NCBI GenBank assembly: GCA_020722765.1
Contig: DYKD01000015.1
Coordinates: 1 to 53,166 of the forward strand
DNA from: Brevinema andersonii
Lineage (GTDB): Bacteria > Spirochaetota > DYKD01
Direction: 5' to 3'
Length of the DNA: 53,166 nt
Below the pieces are notes generated by a model. That model searched no databases, had not been told where the DNA came from, and saw only the letters and a program-made list of their open reading frames with translations. Both the position numbers and the translations under genes were made by a program. Each line of letters starts with the position of its first letter. Position 1 is the first letter of the stretch. Positions 45,228 to 53,166 of the stretch are shown here, piece by piece.

Positions 45228-46306
45228 TGATTGAACAAACACTTTCAGACATTCGAAAAAGGCTAAAACAGGAAAAAGCAGATTCTTTCCTCATCACAAA
45301 TGATACAGATGTCCTTTACCTTTCTCGATTCCCTTGTACGTATGGTCGTATCCTTATTACAGGAAAAAGATGTTTTTTCATTACAGACCTCCGTTACAAG
45401 CTTGATGCGGAAAAATCAGAATGGTTGAAAAAGCATTTCCAACTCATGATCCAGGAAAAAGGACTTGAACAACTCCTGATTTCACTGGCAGCTTCAATCA
45501 AGATAAAATCATGTCTCTTGGATTCCGGGAATGTGACACTAAGGACTTTCTGGAAATTCCAGAAGGAAGCCAATTCCATTCATTTCATACCTACAAAAAC
45601 TCCTGTCCATCTCGGTAGACTTACGAAATCAGATTATGAAAAAAAACTTATTGTAAAATCCCTCCGCATTGCAGAAAAATCTTTTCTAGACACGCTCCCC
45701 CTCATCAAACCTGGTATCAGTGAACACGAAATCAGGACAGAACTTGAATACAGGTTCATGCGCAATGGAGCGGATTCAACGAGCTTTGAATCAATCATCG
45801 CCTCAGGGAAAAATGCGGCCACCCCACATGCTCATGCCACAAACAAGAAGATCAGGAGTGGTGACATGATCATCATGGATTTTGGTGTTAAAAAGGATGG
45901 TTATTGCTCTGACACGACACGGACAGTATTTATAGGGAAACCGGATTCTTTATATGTCAAAAGATACGAAGCTGTGAGGGAAGCCATGCTTATGGCTCAA
46001 AACCAAGCCAAACCTGGGATCGCTTCAAAATCAGTTGATTCCTTTGCACGTGAATCACTCAAAAGGAACAATCTGGACAAATACTTCACACACTCCTTAG
46101 GTCATGGATGTGGACTTGATGTTCATGAAGATCCATTCGTAAATCCTAGGAGCGAATCAATACTTAAAAAAGGCATGGTCATCACCATCGAACCAGGAAT
46201 CTATATCAAAGGCTGGGGTGGCATCAGGATTGAAAACATGGTGCATGTGACATCCGGAAATCCTGAAATCCTCACAAAACTTTCCAGCAAAATGCTTGTT
46301 ATATAA
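45227..46306 (+). CDS. M24-family Xaa-Pro peptidase
   Basis: 359 aa. Creatinase-like N-terminal domain (about 1-125) and pita-bread catalytic domain with the five metal ligands: MDFGVKKDGYCSDTTRTVFIG (two Asp), HSLGHGCGLDVHEDPFV (His), VITIEPGIYIKGWGG (Glu) and IRIENMVHV (Glu). It splits bonds next to proline, as prolidase (PepQ) or aminopeptidase P do; which of the two cannot be told. It is cytoplasmic. The ATG overlaps the preceding stop by one base, so it is coupled to envelope genes for no obvious reason. Confidence 0.92.
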   Translation: MIEQTLSDIRKRLKQEKADSFLITNDTDVLYLSRFPCTYGRILITGKRCFFITDLRYKLDAEKSEWLKKHFQLMIQEKGLEQLLISLAASIKIKSCLLDSGNVTLRTFWKFQKEANSIHFIPTKTPVHLGRLTKSDYEKKLIVKSLRIAEKSFLDTLPLIKPGISEHEIRTELEYRFMRNGADSTSFESIIASGKNAATPHAHATNKKIRSGDMIIMDFGVKKDGYCSDTTRTVFIGKPDSLYVKRYEAVREAMLMAQNQAKPGIASKSVDSFARESLKRNNLDKYFTHSLGHGCGLDVHEDPFVNPRSESILKKGMVITIEPGIYIKGWGGIRIENMVHVTSGNPEILTKLSSKMLVI

Positions 46307-46503
46307 GCTATCAATCATATTCATGGCATGTACGCTGGTAGAATCGACAATCTATCTTATTATCACCTTATAACTGGACATAGCTTTCTATACCCAAAAA
46401 CATTCCGTTCTTCCATCGTATCCATATAAAAAGTACGCCTTTCTAAGAAATATCAAGTCTTCATATTAAAACATTTCTCCCAGACTCAAATTGGAAGACT
46501 TTC
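46307..46503. other. convergent gap between the M24 peptidase and hflX, no gene seen
   Basis: 197 AT-rich bases. The only structure noted is AAGTCTTC (about 46457) against GAAGACTT (about 46492), a weak inverted repeat with a 25-nt loop that might end hflX transcription; a clear terminator is missing for both genes. Confidence 0.3.
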
Positions 46504-47592
46504 TCAACCATCATATCCAAAAAAACCTGCAATGCTTTTCCTCAACTGTTCAACTCCTATCCTATCTTTGACTGAAACATAAAAACCATCTTCTTCTGGT
46601 GGAGGAGATGCAAGATCCGGGATTCTATCAATCTTATTATAGGCTATGATACGGGGAATATCCGAACATCCAAGCTCTCCTAGGATTTTTCGAACGACTT
46701 CCAGATGTTCTTCATGGAAAGGAGAGGAATAGTCAGCAACTATGACAATCAATTGGGAAAAGGATATTTCCAACAAGGTTGTCTTGAATGATTCCACAAG
46801 ATGCGCAGGAAGTTCTCGGATAAAACCGATCGTGTCTGATATGACAATGGAACGGCCTCCCCCCACTGCCATTTTCCTACTTTTCACATCCACAGTTGAA
46901 AAGAGAAGGTTCTCCGCAAGCTGGTTTCCTCCTGTCAATACGTTTAGAAGTGATGACTTCCCTGCATTGGTATAACCAACAAGTGATACTGTAGGGATAT
47001 CCGCTCTTCCTGCAGCAAGCAACCTAGAGTGAGCTTCGAACCTTTTCAGTTCCTGCGTAAGCCTGTGAATCCGTTTACTGATGGAACGCTTGTCAATTTC
47101 CAGTTTCGTTTCACCAGGTCCCTTGATTCCCACTCCTCCACGTATCCTGTCATACCCCTCATAAGACCCGACAAGACGTGTACGCATATATTTCAGGTTT
47201 GCCAGTTCAATCTGGATTTTTGAAGGAGCTGTAGAAGCGCGTTTCAGGAATATCTCATAGATGAGATCTGTTTTTGTGATGATGCGGATTCCATGATCAA
47301 TAAAATACATGTTGATGTTTTTCTGTTGTGCTGGCGAAAAATCCCTGCTGAAAAGCAAGGCATGGGATGGATTTTCTGAAATGATATCCTTGATCCGCTG
47401 AAGTATCCCTGATGATAGGAATGTCTTAGAATCAATACGCCTGATACGTTGTATGAAGGGTTCTTTGTTGACAATCACAAGATCTGCAGTACGTGCCAAC
47501 TCCAGCATTTCCCTGTTGATTTCCTCCCCCCATAAGGAGATATCCTGCCGCTCTCCAACAAGAGTGACAAGGAAGGCTGAAGGTCTTTGCAT
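46504..47592 (-). CDS. hflX: HflX-type ribosome-splitting GTPase
   Basis: 362 aa. N-terminal HflX domain (about 1-125), coiled linker with GGVGIKGPGETKLEIDKR (the family signature) and a G domain: GYTNAGKSSLLNVLTGG (G1), DTIGFIRELPAHLVESFK (G3), AYNKIDR (G4). HflX frees stalled ribosomes after heat stress, which fits its place behind grpE-dnaK-dnaJ. It lacks the extended C-terminal tail of the E. coli protein (426 aa). AAGGAA overlaps the dnaJ stop region. Confidence 0.94.
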   Translation of the reverse strand: MQRPSAFLVTLVGERQDISLWGEEINREMLELARTADLVIVNKEPFIQRIRRIDSKTFLSSGILQRIKDIISENPSHALLFSRDFSPAQQKNINMYFIDHGIRIITKTDLIYEIFLKRASTAPSKIQIELANLKYMRTRLVGSYEGYDRIRGGVGIKGPGETKLEIDKRSISKRIHRLTQELKRFEAHSRLLAAGRADIPTVSLVGYTNAGKSSLLNVLTGGNQLAENLLFSTVDVKSRKMAVGGGRSIVISDTIGFIRELPAHLVESFKTTLLEISFSQLIVIVADYSSPFHEEHLEVVRKILGELGCSDIPRIIAYNKIDRIPDLASPPPEEDGFYVSVKDRIGVEQLRKSIAGFFGYDG

Positions 47593-47600
47593 TAAGTTCC

Positions 47601-48737
47601 TTAACCCGAAGTTTTCTCTGTTAGGGGAAGAGGTTCAATGGCAGAAGGTTCATCCCTCAGCTTTGATATTTTTTCCATTAACGATTTTTCTTCGCCTGAA
47701 AGTTTTTCTGGAACCTGTATGCTGACAATGGCATTCAGATCACCTTTTCCGGACCCACGTAATCCAGGCAACCCCATGCTGTGCAACCTAAGCACCCTCC
47801 CATTCTGTGTCCCTGATGGAATTTTCAAGGAAACTTTCTTCCCATCTAAAGTGACAAGTTCCACTTGTGTCCCGAGTGTAGCCTGAAAAATGGAAATCGG
47901 TATCCTGCAATAAAGATCTCGTCCATGACGTTCATAATATTTATGCGGGCTGATGTTCACAACAACATAAAGGTCCCCGTTGGAAGACCCACCTTCACCA
48001 CCTTCCCCTTCACCTGGAATCCGAATACGCGTCCCATCCTCAACGCCTGCAGGAATCTTGACTGCCAACGTTTTCTGCCTATATTCAAGCCCTGTCCCAT
48101 TACATGTGATACAAGGAGAAGTGAGGATCTTCCCTGTCCCTTGACAACGTGGACATGTCGTCTGTATGCTGAAAAAACCCTGTGACTGTCTGACAGCTCC
48201 CACTCCACCACATGTTGGACATGTTTGGGACTTAGTGCCAGGCTTTGCCCCACTCCCTCCACAAGTAGTACAGACTTCCCTTTTCTTAAGTTTGATCTTG
48301 ACTTCAGTATCCTTATAAACGTCTTCCATTGAGATATTCAAATCATATCTTAAATCAGAACCACGGCTTCTTCGTGACCGACCTCTTGAACGCGCACCTC
48401 CACCTGACCCGAAAAAACTTCCAAAAAAATCCTCGACATTCCCGAAGATATCCTCAAATCCTTGGAACTCATGGAAATCACTACCACTGAAACCACCACC
48501 CATGCTGTTGACACCGTCAAAACCATAATTGTCATAGGCTTGTTTCTTTTCAGGATTGCTGAGGATTTCATAGGCTTCTGTTGCTTCCTTGAATTTCTCC
48601 TCAGCTTCTTTGTTACCAGGATTCTTATCTGGATGAAATTTGATTGCCATCTTCCTGTATGCGGACTTGATCTCATCTACAGAAGAGCTTTTTGAGACAC
48701 CCAGCACTTCGTAATAATCACGTTTGTTAGCAGCCAT
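47601..48737 (-). CDS. dnaJ: chaperone DnaJ
   Basis: 378 aa. J domain at 1-75 with HPD in KFHPDKNPG; Gly/Phe-rich linker (GGGFSGSDFHEFQGFEDIFG); four zinc repeats CTTCGGSG, CPTCGGVG, CPRCQGTG and CITCNGTG; then the substrate-binding beta domains. Type I Hsp40 that stimulates DnaK ATPase and delivers substrates. It lies 98 nt after dnaK and 8 nt before hflX. Confidence 0.98.
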   Translation of the reverse strand: MAANKRDYYEVLGVSKSSSVDEIKSAYRKMAIKFHPDKNPGNKEAEEKFKEATEAYEILSNPEKKQAYDNYGFDGVNSMGGGFSGSDFHEFQGFEDIFGNVEDFFGSFFGSGGGARSRGRSRRSRGSDLRYDLNISMEDVYKDTEVKIKLKKREVCTTCGGSGAKPGTKSQTCPTCGGVGAVRQSQGFFSIQTTCPRCQGTGKILTSPCITCNGTGLEYRQKTLAVKIPAGVEDGTRIRIPGEGEGGEGGSSNGDLYVVVNISPHKYYERHGRDLYCRIPISIFQATLGTQVELVTLDGKKVSLKIPSGTQNGRVLRLHSMGLPGLRGSGKGDLNAIVSIQVPEKLSGEEKSLMEKISKLRDEPSAIEPLPLTEKTSG

Positions 48738-48835
48738 GAAATCTTACTCCTTTGTCCATGCGTATATACAGGAATGAGGATCCACGGAAAACACCGTGAA
48801 TCCTCATCTTAAAAATGTTTTATCAACCTTGAAAC

Positions 48836-50803
48836 TTACTTTTTCTTCTTGTCATCGTCTACAACTTCATACTCAGCATCTACCACTTTCTCACCATTGG
48901 CAGAAGAGTCCTTTGATCCATGATTATCCTGCGATCCACCACCCTGTGATTGACCGCCTGCTTCAGGACCAGCACCACCAGGACCAGCCTTCTGCTGTGC
49001 ATCCTTATAGAGAAGCTCTGAAAGTTTATGCGCTTCAGTGTTCAATTCATCAGCAGCCTTCCTGTATGTATCAGCATCATCAGACTTGAGAGCCTCTTTA
49101 GCTTTTGCCACCGCATCTGTAAGCTTCTTTTTCTCTTTTTCATCAAGCTTATCACCATATTCTTTCATGCTCTTCTCAATGCTGTAGATGAGCGAGTCAA
49201 GATTATTCCGAGCTGATGCCTTCTCTTCAAATTTCTTGTCCTCTTCCTCATGCTCTTTTGCGGCAGCCTCCATTTTTGCGATTTCTTCCTTGCTGAGACC
49301 ACTTGATGATTCAATGCGGATCTTCTGCTCCTTTCCTGTTCCAAGATCCTTTGCGGAGACATGGACAATACCGTTAGCATCAATATCGAAAGTGACTTCA
49401 ATCTGAGGAACACCACGTGGTGCAGGGGGGATTCCATCCAAATCAAACTTACCAAGCAGCCTGTTCTGTGAAGCGACTTTCCTCTCGCCCTGCCGGACCA
49501 TGATGGTCACAGAAGGCTGGTTGTCTGCTGCAGTCGAAAAAACCTGGGATTTCTTTGAAGGAATGGTTGTGTTCTTAGGAATCAGTACGGCAGTGACATC
49601 TCCCATCGTATCAATTCCCAAGGAAAGCGGTGTTACATCCAAAAGGAGAACGTCCTTGCCAAAATCATGTCCACTGAGCACTCCGCCCTGGACAGCAGCT
49701 CCGATGGCAACAGCCTCATCCGGGTTGACACTCTTGTTTGGTTCTTTCTTAAAAATCTCTTTTACGATTTTCTGTATTGCAGGAACACGTGTTGATCCGC
49801 CTACAAGAATGACTTCATCAACTTGGTCAGCAGTAAGGCCTGCATCCTTCAATGCAATCTCACAAGGCTTTCGCGAACGTTCAAAAATATCATCACACAT
49901 CTGTTCAAACTTGGCACGAGTTAGGGATTTTGTCAAATGTTTAGGGCCGGAACTATCTGCAGTGATAAATGGCAGGTTGATTTCCGTTGACTGTGAGCTA
50001 GAAAGCTCGATTTTCGCTTTTTCCGCAGCATCCTTCAATCTTTGCAATGCCATGGCATCCTTTGAAAGATCAATTCCAGATTCGGATTTGAATTCATTCG
50101 TGAGCCATTCAATCAGCCTCTGGTCGATGTCATCACCACCAAGATGTGTATCACCGTTCGTGGATTTGACTTCGAATACTCCATCACCGATTTCAAGTAT
50201 GGAAATATCGAACGTACCACCACCAAAATCATATACCGCAATTTTCTCGTTTTTCTTGACCTTGTCAAGACCATAAGCAAGAGCCGCAGCTGTAGGTTCG
50301 TTTATGATCCGCTTCACATCCAAGCCTGCAATCTTTCCAGCATCTTTTGTAGCCTGACGCTGCGCATCATTGAAATAGGCAGGAACAGTGACTACAGCTT
50401 CAGTCACTTCCTCGCCAAGGTAATCTTCAGCAGTCTTCTTCATCTTCTGAAGTATCTTTGCAGAAACCTCCGGCGGAGAATAAAGTTTGTCCTCTATTTC
50501 AACTCGCGCATCACCGTTAGGTGCCTTTGATACTTTGTATGGAAACATCTTAATCTCTTCAGACACTTCGTCAAACCGACGTCCCATGTATCTCTTAATG
50601 GAACGAACTGTACGCAAAGGATTTGTAATGATCTGGTTCTTTGCAGGCTGACCTACAAGAATCTCTCCTTTCTGTGTAAAACCGACAATTGAAGGAGTGG
50701 TCCGCTGCCCCTCCGCATTTGGAATGACAACAGGATCGTTTCCTTCCATTACTGAGACACACGAATTCGTAGTCCCTAAGTCTATTCCGATAATTTTACC
50801 CAT
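48836..50803 (-). CDS. dnaK: chaperone DnaK (Hsp70)
   Basis: 655 aa. [35 protein letters not shown] and [18 protein letters not shown] form the nucleotide-binding domain; the substrate-binding domain runs from about 390 to 510 ([18 protein letters not shown]), followed by the helical lid and a Gly-rich acidic tail ending in VVDDDKKKK. The ATG overlaps the grpE stop (TAATG). Confidence 0.99.
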   Translation of the reverse strand: MGKIIGIDLGTTNSCVSVMEGNDPVVIPNAEGQRTTPSIVGFTQKGEILVGQPAKNQIITNPLRTVRSIKRYMGRRFDEVSEEIKMFPYKVSKAPNGDARVEIEDKLYSPPEVSAKILQKMKKTAEDYLGEEVTEAVVTVPAYFNDAQRQATKDAGKIAGLDVKRIINEPTAAALAYGLDKVKKNEKIAVYDFGGGTFDISILEIGDGVFEVKSTNGDTHLGGDDIDQRLIEWLTNEFKSESGIDLSKDAMALQRLKDAAEKAKIELSSSQSTEINLPFITADSSGPKHLTKSLTRAKFEQMCDDIFERSRKPCEIALKDAGLTADQVDEVILVGGSTRVPAIQKIVKEIFKKEPNKSVNPDEAVAIGAAVQGGVLSGHDFGKDVLLLDVTPLSLGIDTMGDVTAVLIPKNTTIPSKKSQVFSTAADNQPSVTIMVRQGERKVASQNRLLGKFDLDGIPPAPRGVPQIEVTFDIDANGIVHVSAKDLGTGKEQKIRIESSSGLSKEEIAKMEAAAKEHEEEDKKFEEKASARNNLDSLIYSIEKSMKEYGDKLDEKEKKKLTDAVAKAKEALKSDDADTYRKAADELNTEAHKLSELLYKDAQQKAGPGGAGPEAGGQSQGGGSQDNHGSKDSSANGEKVVDAEYEVVDDDKKKK

Positions 50804-51498
50804 TATAGTCCTCCTGATGGATTTTCATTGTTATTTTCAATCTTATCTTTTTCCGTGCTGTTTTCCTGAACCTGAGTCATAGGCTTTTCAACAATCACTT
50901 TTGCATGACGCACAATCTTACCTTTCATCTTATACCCTTTCTCAAAAACCTCAACCACCGTCTCATGGGAGACCTTGTCACTCTCCCGCATCATAAGAGC
51001 TTCATGGATTTCAGGATTGAACTCTATGTTCACTTCGCTGACTTCCTCGATTCCAAATTTATCAAGAATCGCCTTGAACTGCCTTACTATCATTTCCACG
51101 CCTTGCTCAAACTGTTCCAGACTCTGGCTCTTCCCAGCAGCTGCACACGCACGTTCAAGATTGTCATATACAGAAATGAACTCTTTTACAGTCTTGGATG
51201 TCTCATAATCGACTCGTTCTGAATAGTTTGTTTCACTCCGCTTCTTGAAATTCTCATATTCAGCCTTCAACCTTCGCGCAGTATCAAGCATCTCATTATA
51301 CTGCTGTTCCATGTGGAAAAGTTTTTCTTCAAGCTCCTTTACAAGCTGGTCACCTTTGGGATGCTTATGCTTCTCTTTTGCACCAGGATCAGAATGTTTC
51401 TCATCATGCTCCTTCTTATCGGATATTTTCCGAGTCTCTTCCTCGATCTCAGTCTTTTCCTGTTCTGACTGAGGGGCTTTTTCTGCCTCTTTTTGCAT
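50803..51498 (-). CDS. grpE: nucleotide exchange factor GrpE
   Basis: 231 aa. A long charged N-terminus (about 1-60, rich in Glu and Lys) leads to a coiled coil ([20 protein letters not shown]) and the beta domain with [20 protein letters not shown] and [20 protein letters not shown], ending [10 protein letters not shown]. It opens DnaK for ADP release and acts as a thermosensor in some bacteria. The start at 51498 (MQKEAEK) has AGGAG nine nt upstream; a longer frame to 51564 has none and lies within the promoter region. Confidence 0.95.
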   Translation of the reverse strand: MQKEAEKAPQSEQEKTEIEEETRKISDKKEHDEKHSDPGAKEKHKHPKGDQLVKELEEKLFHMEQQYNEMLDTARRLKAEYENFKKRSETNYSERVDYETSKTVKEFISVYDNLERACAAAGKSQSLEQFEQGVEMIVRQFKAILDKFGIEEVSEVNIEFNPEIHEALMMRESDKVSHETVVEVFEKGYKMKGKIVRHAKVIVEKPMTQVQENSTEKDKIENNNENPSGGL

Positions 51499-51535
51499 TA
51501 TCACATGCTCCTTTAGGCTGTTTTTTTTCATCAAT

Positions 51536-51564
51536 AAGTTAAGACCAAGGAGGAGTGTTGTCAA
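51536..51564 (-). promoter_or_regulatory. possible promoter of the grpE-dnaK-dnaJ-hflX operon
   Basis: On the minus strand ACCCCCTTGACA contains a perfect TTGACA (51564-51559); after 17 nt comes TAACTT (51541-51536), a poor -10. The CCCCTTGA context recalls heat-shock sigma32 -35 boxes, but no CCCCAT-type -10 is seen. No CIRCE operator (TTAGCACTC-N9-GAGTGCTAA) is present. Confidence 0.4.
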
Positions 51565-51715
51565 GGGGGTATGTTCTTTTTTTAATGGTATTATTCATTC
51601 AAAAAACACCCACCATGGAACTGATCTGTTTCCTATAAAACTGGTTTTTATTAAATTTGGTCTTCCTCGCATTTTATATTATAGTTAATGAATTAAAGCA
51701 AAGGAAGGAACAATA

Positions 51716-52948
51716 ATGAACATCAGAAATTTCACTTTGATTATCCTTGTTACTCTGATTTTACCCGCCATTTCCAGTGCCAATATCCGGTCCCAAATCA
51801 ACTCTTTGACTGTTGATGTTGTCAACCAATATAAGATAAAAAATGTTGATACTTCCTTTAAAAAGCATATTGCCATATTCAACCTGAAAGAACAGTCTTC
51901 AGACCTGAGCAAAGTAAAAGCAGGAGCCACGATTTCAGCTCTTATCACCTCCAAACTCTCTGAAAGTGTCCTATTCATACTTGTGGAACGGGAAGACATC
52001 AACAAAATCATGAAAGAAATATCCTTAGGACAGACAGGTTTGGTGGATGAGAAATCAGCCCCAGAAGCAGGAAAACTCCTTGGAGCTGACTATATCCTGG
52101 ACGGTACAATTTCGGAACTGGGACAAGATGTCATTGTTGAAATCAGGATGATTTCAACAGAAAGTGGAGAAATCTATGCATCGAAAAATTTAACTGTCCC
52201 CCGCGTTGAAGTCATCTCAGAATCAAAAGGATATATGGAAAGCATGTTCCAGTCGAAATACGGAATCTCCATCAACATGCAAAATGGGTCACTGATTCCT
52301 AACATAAAATATGGTAACAGCATCACGATGCCAAGTGCAGAGGTCGGATACAGGCTTTTCAAACACCTCCGCCTGGGCATGGGATATTTCATGATTTCTG
52401 GAACCGAAATCATCCGTCAGGAAAAAGAAATAAACAACCAACCTGCCACGTTCAATTACAATGTAAGCCTGAGCGGATTTAAAACAAGCATAGAAGGAGT
52501 GATCCCTGTAAGCAGATGGTTAAACCTCAGTCTTCGGGGAGATTTCGGCATACCCATAGATACAAAAATGACCATAGACATTGCTGGATTCCCTGTCTAT
52601 TATCCAGTCTCAACCGCATCAAATACGATTGAATACAAGAGAATTCTCATAACAGGAACATATAGCGAATCATTAGTTATGATGACCTCACTATCAGCAG
52701 GATTTGACATCCTCATTTCCAAAAGGATAGCCTTGAATTTCAGGACAGCCTATTCCATGATGAACGATTACACTCCATGGGTCTATGAATACAATGGTGC
52801 GAGACAATGGAGTGATAAGACAGATGATAACGGGACGTTCTCCCAGCTTGGAGGATACAACTTCTCCCGATTTCCCAAAGATGGAAGCAGAGTGAAGTTC
52901 AACTTTTCAGGGATTGTCATACATCTTGGTCTCTCTCTCATTTTCTAA
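51716..52948 (+). CDS. CsgG/FlgO-like domain fused to an outer-membrane beta barrel
   Basis: 410 aa. Signal peptide at 1-21 (TLIILVTLILPAISSA). Residues about 45-160 match CsgG/LpoB/FlgO-type domains (IAIFNLKEQSSDLSKVKAGA, SESVLFILVEREDINKIMKE, AGKLLGADYILDGTISELGQ, EIRMISTESGEIYASKNL). No lipobox Cys is present. From about 185 alternating amphipathic strands with aromatic girdle residues (AEVGYRLFKHLRLGMGYFMI, RWLNLSLRGDFGIP, RIALNFRTAYSM) end in HLGLSLIF, the aromatic C-terminal signature of barrels inserted by BamA. The fusion suggests an outer-membrane-anchored CsgG-like module; partner and function are unknown. Confidence 0.7.
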   Translation: MNIRNFTLIILVTLILPAISSANIRSQINSLTVDVVNQYKIKNVDTSFKKHIAIFNLKEQSSDLSKVKAGATISALITSKLSESVLFILVEREDINKIMKEISLGQTGLVDEKSAPEAGKLLGADYILDGTISELGQDVIVEIRMISTESGEIYASKNLTVPRVEVISESKGYMESMFQSKYGISINMQNGSLIPNIKYGNSITMPSAEVGYRLFKHLRLGMGYFMISGTEIIRQEKEINNQPATFNYNVSLSGFKTSIEGVIPVSRWLNLSLRGDFGIPIDTKMTIDIAGFPVYYPVSTASNTIEYKRILITGTYSESLVMMTSLSAGFDILISKRIALNFRTAYSMMNDYTPWVYEYNGARQWSDKTDDNGTFSQLGGYNFSRFPKDGSRVKFNFSGIVIHLGLSLIF

Positions 52949-53166
52949 TCCTTTACAGCCGAACAACATTGACCTTATCGTTGACGCTACACACAGTTGC
53001 CCTCTACTTTTCCTTCAAAGTGGCGTCGTGTGGCGGCTGTTATGCTCTAGTGCCCTGATTTTTCCCTTTCCCGCGCTCTTATTCTTTAAAATTTCTAAAA
53101 ATATTTTTGGAGTTATTATCTCTATATTATCAGTTTCTTTTAAGCAAAGCAAATCATTATCTCCAG
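52949..53166. other. intergenic tail of the window, no gene seen
   Basis: 218 bases without a supported reading frame. GACGCTAC (about 52980) and GTGGCGTC (about 53021) could form an eight-base stem with a G-T pair, around a long loop; no T run follows. The last 60 bases are very AT-rich, as a promoter for a gene beyond the window would be. Confidence 0.3.

Noticed and set aside
49500-50276. 258-codon frame on plus opposite dnaK
   Set aside because: Antisense frame over the highly conserved dnaK; such frames are common there.
51565-51715. CIRCE element upstream of grpE
   Set aside because: No TTAGCACTC-N9-GAGTGCTAA or close variant is present.

Overview
The window looks like a chromosomal segment of a motile, two-membrane (diderm), probably anaerobic bacterium of moderate-to-low GC content (GC judged by eye, not computed). 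A V/A-type ATPase instead of an F-type enzyme, MotA/MotB stator genes, a very large FapA-type protein, a CsgG-like protein joined to an outer-membrane barrel, and Shine-Dalgarno-led, tightly packed operons would fit a spirochaete or a similar lineage. The phylum is an inference. No tRNA, rRNA, CRISPR array, prophage or intact transposase was seen.

Layout. 0-4.3 kb: a B12-type radical SAM enzyme, the NAD(P)HX repair enzyme and a secreted beta-propeller protein (all minus strand). 4.4-16.5 kb: a long minus-strand operon with motA, motB and then V/A-ATPase subunits H, C, I, K, F, E, A, B and D; the relic of a cation diffusion facilitator lies between K and F; a TPR protein lies upstream. 16.6-21.2 kb: a degenerate ADP-ribosylglycohydrolase-like gene on plus, then on minus tatD, tcdA, a flavoprotein and a broken TrmJ-type methyltransferase. 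21.2-26.1 kb (plus): the most unusual locus, described below. 26.2-29.5 kb (minus): a YD-repeat protein, an EamA transporter and ahcY. 29.6-29.9 kb: a cluster of REP-like repeats around a GC-rich structured block. 30-37 kb (plus): guaB, hisS, and a sulfur operon (Rrf2 regulator, O-acetylhomoserine sulfhydrylase, cysteine synthase, cysteine desulfurase). 37-39.8 kb (minus): metallo-hydrolase, zwf, nitroreductase. 40-46.3 kb (plus): giant FapA, envelope proteins, a proline peptidase. 46.5-51.5 kb (minus): grpE-dnaK-dnaJ-hflX. 51.7-52.9 kb (plus): CsgG/barrel protein.

The candidate new system is at 21489-26109: DsrE-like sulfur-carrier protein, ArsM-like methyltransferase, a 39-residue Cys-rich peptide (22546-22665), a radical SAM/SPASM maturase-like enzyme, a thioredoxin-thioredoxin reductase fusion and a Cys-rich DUF5714-like protein ending in Cys-Cys-Cys. 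The peptide starts inside the methyltransferase stop codon, has an exact 11-residue cysteine period (CC, CC, CH at 15/16, 26/27, 37/38), and is followed by a terminator hairpin before the radical SAM gene. This is the expected layout of a ribosomally made, enzyme-modified peptide (RiPP), here with a thiol or metalloid theme. The product and function are unknown.

Sulfur and methyl metabolism recurs across the window: S-adenosylhomocysteine recycling (ahcY), homocysteine and cysteine synthesis (metY-like, cysK), sulfur mobilisation (cysteine desulfurase) and NADPH supply (zwf) would all support the SAM- and thiol-dependent enzymes at 21-26 kb.
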